Part shown: one piece after another, positions 40,177-49,943 of the stretch
Position numbering within the stretch: position 1 is the first letter of the stretch
Layout: each line of letters starts with the position of its first letter
Source of the DNA: Methyloversatilis discipulorum
GTDB taxonomy: Bacteria > Pseudomonadota > Gammaproteobacteria > Burkholderiales > Rhodocyclaceae
Assembly: GCF_000385375.1 (NCBI RefSeq)
Contig: NZ_ARVV01000001.1
Span: 930,001-994,000, forward strand
DNA length: 64,000 nucleotides
Reading direction: 5' to 3'
The notes under the pieces: model-generated
Databases searched by the model: none
What the model was told of the DNA's origin: nothing
The model's input: only the letters and a program-made list of their open reading frames with translations
Translations under genes and position numbers: made by a program

Positions 40177-40985
40177 GTGCGCGTCTGGCGCTTGTCGGCG
40201 CTTACTTGTGCCCAGGCGGAGTGATTGTGGATGGACTCGAAGTTCTCCACCTCCAGCGTGTAGGCGCGCACCCTCTCCTCGGTGTTCAGTCGGGCGGCGA
40301 TGTCGCGCACCATGTCTTCGACGAATTTCGGATTTTCGTAGGCGCGCTCGGTCACGTATTTCTCGTCCGGGCGCTTGAGCAGGCCGTACAGATCACAGGA
40401 GGCCTCCTGTTCGACGATATCGATCAGGTCCTCGACCATCAGATTGCCGTCGATGACGGCTTCTATCGTCACGTGTGAGCGCTGGTTGTGCGCGCCGTAC
40501 TGCGAAATTCTTTTCGAACAGGGGCACAGGCTTGTAACCGGCACCAGCACGCGCAGCGTGAAGGTATAGCCACCGTCAGAGCCGATACGCGCGGTGAAGC
40601 CGACCTCGTAGTCGAGCACGCTCTGTACGCCCGATACCGGCGCCGATTTCCGGCGGAAATAGGGAAAGCGCACCGATATTTCGCCGCTGTCTGCCTCCAG
40701 ACGATCGAGCATGTCACGGACCAGGGGCTCGAAGGCCGGGGGGGCGAGAGGAGTATCCAGACCATTCAGCAGTTCGACGAAGCGCGACATGTGCGTGCCC
40801 TTCAGATGGGCAGGCAGGCTGACGAAGAGGCCGCAATCGGCCACGGTGCCCTGTACCCAGCCATCGCGACCACGCACGCTGATCGGGTGACGGATGCCGC
40901 GGATGCCGACTTTCTCGATCGGCAGTTCGCGCGGGTCCAGCGTGTTCTGGACGTCGGGAATGGCGTGTGGATCGCGAGCATTCAT
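40170..40985 (-). CDS. folE2: GTP cyclohydrolase FolE2 (type IB)
   Basis: A 271-residue enzyme converting GTP to dihydroneopterin triphosphate for folate. Recognised by [20 protein letters not shown], the catalytic Cys region [19 protein letters not shown] and the glutamate-rich IVEQEASC. This type can use metals other than zinc and is often induced by zinc limitation through Zur. Its upstream gap has an inverted repeat. Confidence 0.95.
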   Translation of the reverse strand: MNARDPHAIPDVQNTLDPRELPIEKVGIRGIRHPISVRGRDGWVQGTVADCGLFVSLPAHLKGTHMSRFVELLNGLDTPLAPPAFEPLVRDMLDRLEADSGEISVRFPYFRRKSAPVSGVQSVLDYEVGFTARIGSDGGYTFTLRVLVPVTSLCPCSKRISQYGAHNQRSHVTIEAVIDGNLMVEDLIDIVEQEASCDLYGLLKRPDEKYVTERAYENPKFVEDMVRDIAARLNTEERVRAYTLEVENFESIHNHSAWAQVSADKRQTRTQ

Positions 40986-41006
40986 GCTGAACCCCTGGTT
41001 TCTCTA

Positions 41007-41031
41007 CATGATCATTTGTTGCATGTAGATT
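41007..41031. promoter_or_regulatory. Inverted repeat upstream of folE2
   Basis: CTACATG and CATGTAG (7-bp arms, 11-bp spacer) lie about 25-45 bp upstream of the folE2 start in an AT-rich patch, overlapping ATGTAGATTAACAT just downstream. A repressor site such as Zur is possible because folE2 is a common Zur target, but the match to a Zur consensus is not strong. Confidence 0.35.
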
Positions 41032-41068
41032 AACATCGGGTTCTGCTCCACTCAAGCCGCGACGCACG

Positions 41069-41092
41069 AAAAAAAGCCCGGCAGTGCCGGGC
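41069..41092 (-). terminator. Terminator after dxs
   Basis: On the minus strand, GCCCGGC-loop-GCCGGGC (7-bp stem, 3-nt loop) is followed by seven T. It ends the xseB-ispA-dxs transcript. Confidence 0.9.
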
Positions 41093-41118
41093 CTTCATCT
41101 TCGCCGAGGTCGGGGCGT

Positions 41119-43005
41119 TCAGCGCGGGAGCGCCTGCAGTGCCGCGGTCAGCTGGGCGCGCACACCGGCCGCGTCAAGCCCGACTTCCGCGTAAAGCAGG
41201 GCCGGATCCCCGTGATCGACGAAGCGATCAGGCAAGCCGATGCGCAGCACGCGACAGGACAGGCCGGCGTTGTGGATCACCCGCTCGACCTCCGCGCCGG
41301 CGCCACCGATCAGCGCGTTTTCCTCCAGCGTGACGATGAGCCGGTGCTTCTGCGCGAGCTGGATCACCAGCGCTTCGTCCAGTGGCTTGGCAAAGCGCAT
41401 ATTGGCGACACTGGCGTCGAACTCGTCGGCAACCGCAAGCGCCGGCGTCAGCATGGCGCCGAAAGCGAGCAGGGCGGCATCACCCTGACCGGCACGCCGA
41501 AGTTCGCCGCGACCGATAGGCAACGCGGTCATCGTGTCCTGCGGCAACACGCCGGGGCCGCTGCCACGTGGGTAACGCACTGCAGTGGGCCCCTTGTGCA
41601 TGTACGCGGTGTAGAGCATCTGCCGGCATTCGTTCTCGTCACTCGGCGTCATCACGACGAGATTGGGCAGACAGAGCAGATAGGACAGGTCGAAGGCGCC
41701 GTGATGGGTGGCGCCGTCGGCACCGACCAGGCCGGCGCGGTCCAGCGCCATCATGACCGGCAGGTTCTGCAGGCAGATGTCGTGGATGAGCTGGTCGTAG
41801 GCGCGCTGCAGGAAGGTTGAGTAGATCGCCACCACCGGCTTGATGCCTTCGCAGGCAAGTCCGGCGGCAAAGGTGAGCGCGTGCTGCTCGGCGATGCCCA
41901 CGTCGAAATAGCGCTGCGGGTACTCGGCAGCGTAGCGCACCATGCCCGAGCCTTCGCGCATTGCCGGCGTGATCGCCATCAGCTTGTCGCAGCGGGCGGC
42001 CATGTCGCACAGCCAGTCGCCGAACACCTGGGTGTAGGTCGGCTTGCCGCCACCTTTGCCGGTCTGGATGCCGGCATGGTGATCGAACTTGCCGACGCCG
42101 TGATAGAGGATGGGGTCGGCCTCGGCGAGCTTGTAGCCGTATCCCTTCTTCGTGATCACGTGCAGGAACTTCGGGCCCGGCAGTTCACGCAGGTTCTCCA
42201 GCGTCGGGATCAGCGCGTCGAGGTCGTGGCCGTCGATCGGGCCGTAGTAATGGAAGCCGAATTCCTCGAACAGCGTGCCCGGCGTGATCATGCCCTTCAC
42301 GTGTTCTTCCGCGCGCTTGGCGAACTCGCGCAGCGACGGCGCGATCTCCAGAACCTTGGCGCCGGCACGACGGGCGGCGTTGTAGGTGTGGCCGGACAGC
42401 AGGCGGGTAAGGTACTTGTTCAACGCGCCGACCGGCGGTGAAATCGACATGTCGTTGTCGTTGAGAATGACCAGCAGGTCGGCGTCCTCGACACCGGCGT
42501 TATTCAGCGCCTCGAACGCCATGCCGGCAGTCATCGCGCCGTCACCGATCACCGCGATACTGTGCCGCTTCTGCCCCAGGGCGCGGGAGGCGATGGCCAT
42601 GCCCAGTGCGGCCGAGATCGAGGTGGACGAGTGCGCCGTGCCAAAGGTGTCGTAGGTGCTCTCGCAGCGGCGCGGAAAGCCGCTGACGCCCTTGTACTGG
42701 CGCAGCGTCGCCATGCCTTCGCGGCGACCCGTGAGTATCTTGTGCGCGTAGGTCTGATGACCCACGTCCCAGACGATGCGGTCTTCCGGGGTGTTGTAGA
42801 CGTGATGCAGCGCCACGGTCAGTTCGACCGTGCCGAGATTGGACGACAGGTGACCACCGGTGCGCGAAACCGATTCGACCAGAAAGGCGCGCAGTTCCGT
42901 GGCGAGCTGGGAAAGCCGTCGGCTGTCGAGTTTGCGGACGTCGGCCGGCGAATCGATCGTTTCCAGCAGCGGGTAGGCGCTCATCGTGTGCAGGGATCTG
43001 TCCAT
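41119..43005 (-). CDS. dxs: 1-deoxy-D-xylulose-5-phosphate synthase
   Basis: A 628-residue ThDP enzyme, first step of the MEP isoprenoid pathway. The ThDP motif is [18 protein letters not shown] with [23 protein letters not shown] and the transketolase-like [17 protein letters not shown] are present. GAGGAAA precedes ATG 43005; ATG 42984 is a shorter option. Its start is one base after the ispA stop, so it is translated with ispA. Confidence 0.98.
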   Translation of the reverse strand: MDRSLHTMSAYPLLETIDSPADVRKLDSRRLSQLATELRAFLVESVSRTGGHLSSNLGTVELTVALHHVYNTPEDRIVWDVGHQTYAHKILTGRREGMATLRQYKGVSGFPRRCESTYDTFGTAHSSTSISAALGMAIASRALGQKRHSIAVIGDGAMTAGMAFEALNNAGVEDADLLVILNDNDMSISPPVGALNKYLTRLLSGHTYNAARRAGAKVLEIAPSLREFAKRAEEHVKGMITPGTLFEEFGFHYYGPIDGHDLDALIPTLENLRELPGPKFLHVITKKGYGYKLAEADPILYHGVGKFDHHAGIQTGKGGGKPTYTQVFGDWLCDMAARCDKLMAITPAMREGSGMVRYAAEYPQRYFDVGIAEQHALTFAAGLACEGIKPVVAIYSTFLQRAYDQLIHDICLQNLPVMMALDRAGLVGADGATHHGAFDLSYLLCLPNLVVMTPSDENECRQMLYTAYMHKGPTAVRYPRGSGPGVLPQDTMTALPIGRGELRRAGQGDAALLAFGAMLTPALAVADEFDASVANMRFAKPLDEALVIQLAQKHRLIVTLEENALIGGAGAEVERVIHNAGLSCRVLRIGLPDRFVDHGDPALLYAEVGLDAAGVRAQLTAALQALPR

Positions 43006-43006
43006 A

Positions 43007-43906
43007 TCAGTGTTTCCTCGTCAGCACGAAATCCGCCAGTTCGCGCAGGCGACGCGCCTCGTCCCCGAAGGACGAAAGGCTGTCGATCGCTTCGGCGTGC
43101 AGCTCGCGAGCGCGCTCACGCGCGCGCGCAAGTCCCAGCGTGCTGACGTAGGTCGGCTTGTTCGCAGCGGCGTCCTTGCCGGCGGTCTTGCCGAGTGCCT
43201 CGGTACTGGCTTCGCAGTCGAGCACGTCGTCGACCACCTGGAAAAGAAGGCCGACAGTACCTGCATAGTGGTCCAGTCGCGCCTGTGCGTCTACGTCCAG
43301 TTGTCCGCAGGCGGCTCCAAGGCGCACCGCGCAGCGGATCAGGGCACCGGTCTTGTGGATGTGCATGAACTCGAGTTCGGCCACGCCGAGCGCGATGCCG
43401 ACCGACGCAAGGTCAATTGCCTGACCGCCAGCCATGCCGCGAGAGCCCGACGCGATGGCGAGTTGGCTGACCATCCTGACGCGGATATCGGCCGGGACGT
43501 CGCAGTGTTCGGACAGCAGCAGGAAAGCAAGTGACTGCAGGCTGTCGCCCACCAGCAGCGCGGTAGCGTCGTCGTACTGCACGTGCACGGTAGGTTTGCC
43601 GCGGCGCAGCACGTCGTCGTCCATGCAGGGCATGTCGTCGTGCACCAGCGAATAGGCGTGTATCAGTTCGACCGCACAGGCGGCGGAATCGAGTGCCGGA
43701 CTCGAGGCACCCGACAGCGCACCGGCGGCGTGACAGAGCAGCGGACGCACGCGCTTGCCGCCGCCGAGCACCGCGTAGCGCATCGCATCATGCAGTCGTG
43801 ATGGCGCCACCGCCGCGGCGGGCAGGAAGCGGTCGAGTGCGGTTTCGGTGCGCGTCTGGACGGCAGCGACCCAGTCGGCGAAGGATGATGGTACGGGCTC
43901 AGTCAT
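43007..43906 (-). CDS. ispA: Farnesyl diphosphate synthase
   Basis: A 299-residue polyprenyl synthase making farnesyl diphosphate. Both aspartate-rich motifs are present: DDMPCMDDD (first) and DDVLD (second), with GGKRVRPLL and the chain-length region upstream of the first motif of the usual short-chain type. The start ATG 43906 (MTEPVPSS) overlaps xseB by 8 bp. Order xseB-ispA-dxs matches E. coli. Confidence 0.97.
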   Translation of the reverse strand: MTEPVPSSFADWVAAVQTRTETALDRFLPAAAVAPSRLHDAMRYAVLGGGKRVRPLLCHAAGALSGASSPALDSAACAVELIHAYSLVHDDMPCMDDDVLRRGKPTVHVQYDDATALLVGDSLQSLAFLLLSEHCDVPADIRVRMVSQLAIASGSRGMAGGQAIDLASVGIALGVAELEFMHIHKTGALIRCAVRLGAACGQLDVDAQARLDHYAGTVGLLFQVVDDVLDCEASTEALGKTAGKDAAANKPTYVSTLGLARARERARELHAEAIDSLSSFGDEARRLRELADFVLTRKH

Positions 43907-44147
43907 GGTCGCCACCGCCAACTGGCAGGTCGCGCAGCAGGCCGTCTTCCAGCATCTGCACCTTCTGTTCGGCCGCGCTGAGCGCGGTCTGACATTGGCG
44001 CACCAGTTCGACGCCGCGCTGATAGCGTTCGAGCGCGCCATCCAGCGGCAGCTTGCCGTCCTCCATCGCACGCACGATGGCTTCGAGTTCTTCGATCGCC
44101 TGCTCGAAGCTGGCGGGTGCGGAAGCCGCTTCTGCTTTTCTGGTCAT
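43899..44147 (-). CDS. xseB: Exodeoxyribonuclease VII small subunit
   Basis: An 82-residue subunit; SFEQAIEELEAIVRAMEDGKLPLDGALERYQRGVEL is characteristic. Needed with XseA for single-strand DNA degradation. ATG 44147 is preferred to a TTG seven codons upstream. It heads the xseB-ispA-dxs operon. Confidence 0.96.
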   Translation of the reverse strand: MTRKAEAASAPASFEQAIEELEAIVRAMEDGKLPLDGALERYQRGVELVRQCQTALSAAEQKVQMLEDGLLRDLPVGGGDHD

Positions 44148-44337
44148 GCTGTATCGAGCGTCGGGCAAACTCTGAAAAATAGCTGATCCACATCAGCCGG
44201 TCAAACGCGCAAGTGGTTATACTGCCCGGCTTTGTCACGCGTTTGCGTGCATCGTCCGCGGTCGCGCGAAATCTTGCGACGCGGGGTCCGCGATGGCAGG
44301 CACGCGGTTTTCCAACTTTGACTTCGGGGGTTGGGGA

Positions 44338-45441
44338 ATGTCCGATATACAGTCCATTACCCGTCTTGAACCGGCGCAATCGCAGTTTCCGGTTTCCTGG
44401 TACTTCGATCAGCCGCTGTTCGAGCTCGAAAAGCGCGTGCTTTTCGATAACGGGCCGGGCTATGTAGGTCACGAGCTGATGGTGCCGAACGTCGGCGACT
44501 ATCAAACCCTGGGCTGGGCCGATGATGCGCTGATGCTGGTGCGCAACGAGGCCGGCATCGAACTGCTGTCCAATGTGTGCCGGCATCGCCAGGCGCTGAT
44601 GATGAAGGGGCGCGGAAATACGCCCAACATCGTCTGTCCGGTGCACCGCTGGACCTACGACACGCGCGGTGAGCTGCTCGGGGCCCCGCACTTTCCGAAC
44701 ACGCCCTGCCTGAACCTGAAGCGCCAGCCGTTGCAGAACTGGAAAGGCCTGCTGTTCTCGGGCACGCGCGACATCGCCGCCGATCTGGCCGGTATGCAGG
44801 TGGCGCCGGATCTCGACTTCTCGGGCTACATGCTCGACCACGTCGAGATGCACCAGTGCAATTACAACTGGAAAACCTTCATCGAGGTCTATCTCGAGGA
44901 CTACCACGTCGAGCCTTTCCATCCGGGGCTGGGCAAGTTCGTCACCTGCGACGACCTGAGCTGGCAGTTCGCGCGCGACTACTCGGTGCAGCGCGTCGGC
45001 GTGAACAACCGGCTTGCGCGTCCCGGCACGCCGGCCTACGAGCGCTGGCACCGCGCGGTGCTCGACTTCTATCGCGGCGAGCTGCCGCCGCACGGGGCGA
45101 TCTGGCTGACCTACTACCCGAACATCATGGTCGAGTGGTATCCGCACGTGCTCGTCGTGAGCACCCTGTATCCGCAGTCGGTCGATCGCACGATGAATGT
45201 GGTCGAGTTCTACTACCCGGAAGAGATCGTGCTGTTCGAGCGCGAATTCATCGAAGCCGAGCGCGCTGCCTACATGGAAACGGCGCGCGAAGACGACGAG
45301 ATCGGCGAGCGGATGGACGCCGGCCGGCGTGCGCTGATGAAGCAGGGTCGTTCCGAAGTCGGCCCCTACCAGTCGCCGATGGAAGACGGCATGCAGCACT
45401 TCCACGAGTGGTATCGGCGCGAAATGGTGGACTATCTTTGA
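44338..45441 (+). CDS. Rieske non-heme iron oxygenase, alpha-subunit type
   Basis: A 367-residue ring-hydroxylating-type oxygenase. The Rieske 2Fe-2S ligands are in CRHR (C81, H83) and CPVH (C100, H103). The mononuclear iron histidines are in EDYHVEPFHPG. Domains are in the normal order (Rieske, then SRPBCC catalytic). No ferredoxin, reductase or beta subunit gene is adjacent, so electron donors must come from elsewhere. GGGGTTGGGGA precedes ATG 44338; an ATG 15 codons upstream is less likely. Substrate cannot be read from the sequence. Confidence 0.88.
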   Translation: MSDIQSITRLEPAQSQFPVSWYFDQPLFELEKRVLFDNGPGYVGHELMVPNVGDYQTLGWADDALMLVRNEAGIELLSNVCRHRQALMMKGRGNTPNIVCPVHRWTYDTRGELLGAPHFPNTPCLNLKRQPLQNWKGLLFSGTRDIAADLAGMQVAPDLDFSGYMLDHVEMHQCNYNWKTFIEVYLEDYHVEPFHPGLGKFVTCDDLSWQFARDYSVQRVGVNNRLARPGTPAYERWHRAVLDFYRGELPPHGAIWLTYYPNIMVEWYPHVLVVSTLYPQSVDRTMNVVEFYYPEEIVLFEREFIEAERAAYMETAREDDEIGERMDAGRRALMKQGRSEVGPYQSPMEDGMQHFHEWYRREMVDYL

Positions 45442-45465
45442 GCGCAGCACGGTACAGCGGGCGTG

Positions 45466-45490
45466 ACGGGGCACTTCGGTGCCCCGTTTT
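45466..45490 (+). terminator. Terminator after the Rieske oxygenase gene
   Basis: A 9-bp stem ACGGGGCAC / GTGCCCCGT with a TTCG tetraloop followed by TTT. It ends just before the Shine-Dalgarno of the next gene. Confidence 0.85.
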
Positions 45491-45508
45491 CTTGCCGGAG
45501 CAGGCGTC

Positions 45509-46357
45509 GTGAAGTCGCTGTGGATGGTGGCGGCCAGCCTGCTGTTCGCATCCATGGGCGTTTGCGTGAAGCTGGCCAGCGAGGCGCTGCCCGCCTCCGA
45601 GATCGCTTTCTACCGTGCCTTCATTTCCTTGCTGCTGATCGCAGCCGTCATGCGCATGCGCGGCGCGTCGTTCGCGACACCGCACGCGGCGATGCATCTG
45701 AAACGCGGCGTGTCCGGCGCGATTTCGCTCATCCTGTATTTCCAGGCCATTGCACTGCTGCCCTTGCCCACGGCCGTAACCCTGAACTACACCTCGCCGC
45801 TGTTCATGGCGGCCTGGCTGGGCTTCACCGTCAGTGGAGAGTTGTCGAAGCCGGTCGCGCTGGCGCTGGTGACCGGCTTTGCCGGCGTCGTTCTGGTTCT
45901 GCAGCCGACGCTGGGCAGCGAGCAGTGGGTTGGCGGCCTGTGCGGCCTCGCCTCCGGGATGATTGCGACCATGGCCTATCTGAGTGTGCGCGACCTCGGC
46001 CAGCTGGGTGAGCCGGAATGGCGCACCGTGCTCTACTTCTCGCTCTGCTCCTCGGTGTTCGGCGCCGGATGGGCGCTGATCGACGGCGGCTTCCACCTGC
46101 CGGATGCCCGCACCTGGGCGCTGCTGTTTGGCGTCGGCGTGTTCGGCGCCGCCGCCCAGCTGTGCATGACTGCGGCGTACAAGGGAGGGCGTACGCTGGT
46201 GTCGGCCAGTCTGGCCTACACCACGGTGGCCTTCTCGACGCTCTACGGCGTGCTGCTGTGGAACGATGTGCCGTCCGCCGCGGTCTGGGCGGGCATGGTG
46301 CTGATTGTCGCAAGCGGCGTGCTGGCGATGCTCAATCCGCCGCCGGCGAAGCTATAG
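45509..46357 (+). CDS. EamA-family (DMT superfamily) transporter
   Basis: A 282-residue inner membrane protein with ten predicted helices in two EamA repeats. FYRAFISLLL, GAISLILYFQAIALLPLPTAVTLNYTSPLF and VSASLAYTTVAFSTLYG are typical of the family. GTG 45509 has GGAG eight bases upstream and gives the usual N-terminus KSLWMVAASLLF; the terminator sits directly before. Substrate (an exported metabolite) unknown. Confidence 0.92.
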   Translation: MKSLWMVAASLLFASMGVCVKLASEALPASEIAFYRAFISLLLIAAVMRMRGASFATPHAAMHLKRGVSGAISLILYFQAIALLPLPTAVTLNYTSPLFMAAWLGFTVSGELSKPVALALVTGFAGVVLVLQPTLGSEQWVGGLCGLASGMIATMAYLSVRDLGQLGEPEWRTVLYFSLCSSVFGAGWALIDGGFHLPDARTWALLFGVGVFGAAAQLCMTAAYKGGRTLVSASLAYTTVAFSTLYGVLLWNDVPSAAVWAGMVLIVASGVLAMLNPPPAKL

Positions 46358-46414
46358 TCGAAGTGCGGGGCGTGCCCCCGCCTCTGTGTCGGCAGACCTC
46401 TGGAGGTAAGAAAA

Positions 46415-46765
46415 ATGATCACGAGCGAATACAGCGGCAATCTGGTGACGGTGACGGCCTTCGGCGAATTCACGCTGGCCGACTATCGGGAGTTCGAGGA
46501 CCTGGTCAATTACCGGATCAAGTTCGAAGGCGTCGTGAACCTGCTGATCGACCTGCGGCAGATGACCGACTTCACGCTCGACATGGCGCTCGAGGAACTG
46601 CGTTTCGCGCGCGCGCACAGCCACGATTTCGGACGTGTCGCGGTGATCGCCGGCACGCCGTGGGTGGCGTGGACGGCGTGGCTGTCGCAGGTATTCGTCG
46701 ATGCCGACGTGACCGTTTTCGACGACGAGGCGGCGGCGCGCGACTGGCTTGCGGAGACCGTCTGA
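46415..46765 (+). CDS. SpoIIAA-like (STAS-related) small protein
   Basis: A 116-residue cytoplasmic protein of the SpoIIAA-like (DUF3478) family: GNLVTVTAFGEFTLADY, LLIDLRQMTDFTLDMALEEL and VAVIAGTPWVAW. Family members have an alpha/beta STAS-like fold of unclear role, often near stress genes. TGGAGG precedes the ATG. It ends 3 bp before the rhodanese gene. Confidence 0.82.
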   Translation: MITSEYSGNLVTVTAFGEFTLADYREFEDLVNYRIKFEGVVNLLIDLRQMTDFTLDMALEELRFARAHSHDFGRVAVIAGTPWVAWTAWLSQVFVDADVTVFDDEAAARDWLAETV

Positions 46766-46768
46766 ACG

Positions 46769-47602
46769 ATGAGTGTGCTCATTTCCGCGGCCGAGCTGGC
46801 CGCCGTGGCGGGTGATGCCCGACTGGTCATCGTCGATTGCCGCCACGATCTGGCACAGCCGGAAGCCGGCGAGGCGGCCTGGCGCGAGGCACACATTCCG
46901 GGCGCGTTGTTCATGCATCTGGATCGCGACCTGTCGGCGAAGAAGACCGGCCGCAACGGTCGTCATCCGCTGCCGTCACCGCAGGACTTCGTCGCGCTGC
47001 TCGGTGCCCGCGGCATTTCGCCGGCACACCGCGTAGTGGCTTATGACGACGCCGGCGGCATGTTCGCCGCCCGGCTGTGGTGGATGCTGCGCTGGGTCGG
47101 TCACCGCGATGCTGCGGTGCTCGATGGCGGTCTGGGTGCATGGAAGGCCGGTGGCGGCGCGCTCGACACGACGGTGCGCGATCTGCCGCCCACCGACTAC
47201 CCGCTCGGTGTCGTCGAACCGACGCTGGACGCCGATGCGGTGCTCGCCAGTCTCGAGGACGGCGGGCGCCTGCTGGTCGACGCCCGCGCGCCCGACCGCT
47301 TCCGCGGCGAGAACGAGACGCTGGACCCGGTCGGCGGCCATATTCCGGGCGCGGTCAATCGCTTCTTCAAGCTCAATATCGGCGATGACGGTCGCTTCAA
47401 GCCGGCGGACGTGCTGCGTGCCGAGTGGCGGGAGGTGATCGGCGGGCGCGACCCGGCGTCGCTGGTGATGCAGTGCGGCAGCGGCGTTACCGCCTGCCAC
47501 AACCTGCTCGCGCTCGAAGTGGCCGGGCTGTCCGGTGCGCAGCTCTACCCCGGCTCGTGGAGCGAGTGGTGCAGCGACCCGGCGCGGCCGATGACACGCT
47601 GA
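46769..47602 (+). CDS. sseA: Two-domain rhodanese, 3-mercaptopyruvate sulfurtransferase type
   Basis: A 277-residue protein with two rhodanese domains. The catalytic loop CGSGVTA (C236) is the type found in mercaptopyruvate sulfurtransferases rather than thiosulfate ones. AHIPGALFMHLDRDLS and HIPGAVNRFFKLN mark the two domains. A DUF3253 gene starts inside its 3' end. Confidence 0.93.
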   Translation: MSVLISAAELAAVAGDARLVIVDCRHDLAQPEAGEAAWREAHIPGALFMHLDRDLSAKKTGRNGRHPLPSPQDFVALLGARGISPAHRVVAYDDAGGMFAARLWWMLRWVGHRDAAVLDGGLGAWKAGGGALDTTVRDLPPTDYPLGVVEPTLDADAVLASLEDGGRLLVDARAPDRFRGENETLDPVGGHIPGAVNRFFKLNIGDDGRFKPADVLRAEWREVIGGRDPASLVMQCGSGVTACHNLLALEVAGLSGAQLYPGSWSEWCSDPARPMTR

Positions 47603-47868
47603 GCGACGAGCGCGTCGCGGAAGCGCTGCTCGCACTGGTCGCCCGGCGTGCGCCCGGGTACTCGATCTGTCCGTCCGAAGTCGCGCGCGCTCTGTCGCCC
47701 GACGACTGGCGCCCGTTGATGCCGAAGGTGCGCGACGTCGCACGCCGGCTGGCGGGTGAAGGTCGCGTCCTGGTCACGCAGCGGGGTGAAGTGCGCGACG
47801 CGGACACGGAGTGGCGCGGGCCGATACGCATCGCTCAGCCGCGGAAAAGCGCGTCGGGCTCGATCTGA
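47569..47868 (+). CDS. DUF3253 protein
   Basis: About 99 residues. ICPSEVARALSPDDWRPLMPKVR and RLAGEGRVLVTQRGE fit DUF3253, a small winged-helix-like family of unknown function. No ATG is available; GTG 47569 is preceded by TGGAG. It overlaps the end of sseA by 34 bp and the convergent LysR gene by 34 bp. Confidence 0.75.
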   Translation: MQRPGAADDTLSDERVAEALLALVARRAPGYSICPSEVARALSPDDWRPLMPKVRDVARRLAGEGRVLVTQRGEVRDADTEWRGPIRIAQPRKSASGSI

Positions 47869-48761
47869 GCGAACTGTTCGCCGAGATGGTCGAGCAGGCG
47901 TCTGACCCGCAACGGCATGTGCCGGCCAGTGGGCAGCATTGCGTGCAGCGGGAAGTCCTCGCCGCGCCAGTCTGTCAGCAGTTCGACCAGCCGCCCGGCG
48001 TGCAGGTCGTCCACCACGTCCAGCCGTGCCTTGGTGGCGATGCCCAGACCCTGCAGCACCCACTGGCGCACCAGCGCACCGTCGTAGGCGAGCCGATTGC
48101 CCTGCACGCGCACGGTCGTATCGACGCCACCGCGCTCGAAGCGCCAGGCCAGATGCGGGCGTCCGCTGCGATAGAGCGCGATGCAGTTGTGCCGCGCCAG
48201 ATCGGAGGGTTGCTGCGGCGCGCCGTGCCGAGCGATGTAGTCGGGTGAGGCCACCACCACTCGTCGCGTCACATGCAGCCGGCGAGCCACCAGTGACGAG
48301 TCCGGCAGTTCGCCGTAGCGCACCGCCAGATCGACCCGCTCGCGTACCAGATCCTGCAGCGTGTCCGATACATAGAGTGCCAGCCGCACGCCCGGGTGCT
48401 GTTCGATGAAGCTGTCCAGCATGGCCGACAGCGCGCCGCGGCCGAGGTCCGACGGTGCGGCGAGATGGATGTCGCCGGACAGCGTTTCGCGGCCTGCGCC
48501 GAGCAGTGCGCGCGCGTCGTCGATGTCGCCCAGTGCGCGCCGGGCGTGGTCGCGCAGCAGTTCGCCCTCGGCGGTCAGCCGCATCGATCGGGTCGAGCGC
48601 TCGACCAGCCGCGCGCCGAAGGCCGATTCGAGCCGCTTCAGCGCTGCGCTGGCAGCGGCCGGTGTCAGCTGCAACTGCCGTGCGGCGGCGCTGAGCGAGC
48701 CGGCGTCGGCGATGCGTACGAACAGTTCGAGCTGGGAAAGCGTCAGATCACGCGGATTCAT
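47835..48761 (-). CDS. LysR-family transcriptional regulator
   Basis: A 308-residue LTTR: N-terminal winged helix-turn-helix (LTLSQLELFVRIADAGSLSAAARQL, then PAAASAALKRLESAFG) and a C-terminal effector domain of the periplasmic-binding fold. It is divergent from the zinc-free alcohol dehydrogenase-like gene across 109 bp that hold an inverted repeat, so it probably controls that gene. Confidence 0.95.
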   Translation of the reverse strand: MNPRDLTLSQLELFVRIADAGSLSAAARQLQLTPAAASAALKRLESAFGARLVERSTRSMRLTAEGELLRDHARRALGDIDDARALLGAGRETLSGDIHLAAPSDLGRGALSAMLDSFIEQHPGVRLALYVSDTLQDLVRERVDLAVRYGELPDSSLVARRLHVTRRVVVASPDYIARHGAPQQPSDLARHNCIALYRSGRPHLAWRFERGGVDTTVRVQGNRLAYDGALVRQWVLQGLGIATKARLDVVDDLHAGRLVELLTDWRGEDFPLHAMLPTGRHMPLRVRRLLDHLGEQFAQIEPDALFRG

Positions 48762-48770
48762 GGCGGCTCG

Positions 48771-48793
48771 ATTTTCAAGAATCGTTTGAATAT
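48771..48793. promoter_or_regulatory. Inverted repeat in the LysR/oxidoreductase divergent region
   Basis: ATTTTCAA and TTGAATAT around a 7-bp centre (one mismatch), in the AT-rich part of the gap 10 bp from the LysR start. Placement fits an LTTR autoregulatory site. Confidence 0.5.
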
Positions 48794-48870
48794 GTATTGA
48801 GTGCGGGCTGGATTATCAATCGATCTGCCAGTCTGTAGCATGCCTCGACAAACTGGACAGGAGTTGCAGC

Positions 48871-49878
48871 ATGAAAGCCGTTGCATTCAGAGAAAATCTG
48901 CCGGTCGAGCGTGAGGACTGCCTGATGGATGTCGAGCTCGCCCGGCCCGACGCCCGCGGCCGCGATCTGCTCGTGCGCATCGAGGCGGTGGCGGTCAATC
49001 CGGTCGACACCAAGGTGCGCCGTTTCCATGCGCCGCCGGCCGACGGTGGCTGGCGGGTGCCGGGCTGGGACGCCGCTGGTGTGGTCGAGGCGGTGGGCGA
49101 GCAGGTGACGCGCTTCCGCCCGGGGGACCGCGTCTGGTACGCCGGTGACCTGACCCGACAGGGCAGCAACGCCGAGTTCCAGGCGGTGGATGAACGCCTG
49201 GTCGGCCGCATGCCATCCTCGCTCGGTTTTGCCGAGGCGGCCGCATTGCCGCTGACCGCGATCACCGCGTGGGAACTGCTGTTCGACCGGCTGCAACTGC
49301 GTGACGCTGAAGGCCGGTTGCTCATCGTCGGCGCTGCCGGTGGTGTCGGCTCGATCATGATCCAGCTTGCCCGGGCGCTGACCCGCACGACGGTGATCGC
49401 CACGGCGTCGCGCAGCGAGACCGCCGACTGGGTGACGCAGCTCGGTGCGCACCACGTGATCGATCACCGCCGTCCGCTCGCCGAAGCGCTGCGCGACGCC
49501 GGCATCGCTTCGGTCACGCACGCGGCCAGCCTGACCCACACTGATCACCACTACCCGCAGATCGTCGAGGCGCTGGCGCCGCAGGGCCGTCTGGGCCTGA
49601 TCGACGACCCGGCGCATCCGCTCGACGTGCTTGCGCTGAAGCGCAAGAGCCTGTCGCTGCACTGGGAACTGATGTTCACCCGTTCGCTCTACCAGACCGA
49701 CGACATGGCCGAGCAGGGCCGTCTGCTCGACGAGGTGGCCGACATGATCGATGCCGGCCGGCTGCGCAGCACGCTGGGCGAGCATTTCGGCGTCATCAAT
49801 GCCGCCAATCTGCGCCGCGCGCACGCACTGCTGGAAAGCGGCCGTGCGCGCGGAAAGATCGTGCTGCAGGGTTTCTGA
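48871..49878 (+). CDS. Medium-chain NADPH:quinone reductase-like dehydrogenase
   Basis: A 335-residue zinc-containing alcohol-dehydrogenase-family protein of the quinone oxidoreductase-like group. AVNPVDTKVRR, GWDAAGVVEAVG, the cofactor motif VGAAGGVGSIMIQLAR and HVIDHRRPL are typical. The cysteine zinc ligands of alcohol dehydrogenases are not seen, so a zinc-independent quinone or enone reductase is likely. It is divergent from LysR and followed 65 bp later by an Old Yellow Enzyme, another electrophile-reducing enzyme. Confidence 0.88.
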   Translation: MKAVAFRENLPVEREDCLMDVELARPDARGRDLLVRIEAVAVNPVDTKVRRFHAPPADGGWRVPGWDAAGVVEAVGEQVTRFRPGDRVWYAGDLTRQGSNAEFQAVDERLVGRMPSSLGFAEAAALPLTAITAWELLFDRLQLRDAEGRLLIVGAAGGVGSIMIQLARALTRTTVIATASRSETADWVTQLGAHHVIDHRRPLAEALRDAGIASVTHAASLTHTDHHYPQIVEALAPQGRLGLIDDPAHPLDVLALKRKSLSLHWELMFTRSLYQTDDMAEQGRLLDEVADMIDAGRLRSTLGEHFGVINAANLRRAHALLESGRARGKIVLQGF

Positions 49879-49943
49879 ACCTGTTTCCTTCCGGGGCGCT
49901 GCGTGGGCGGCGACCCCAACACCATCCATAGACGGAGAACCGA

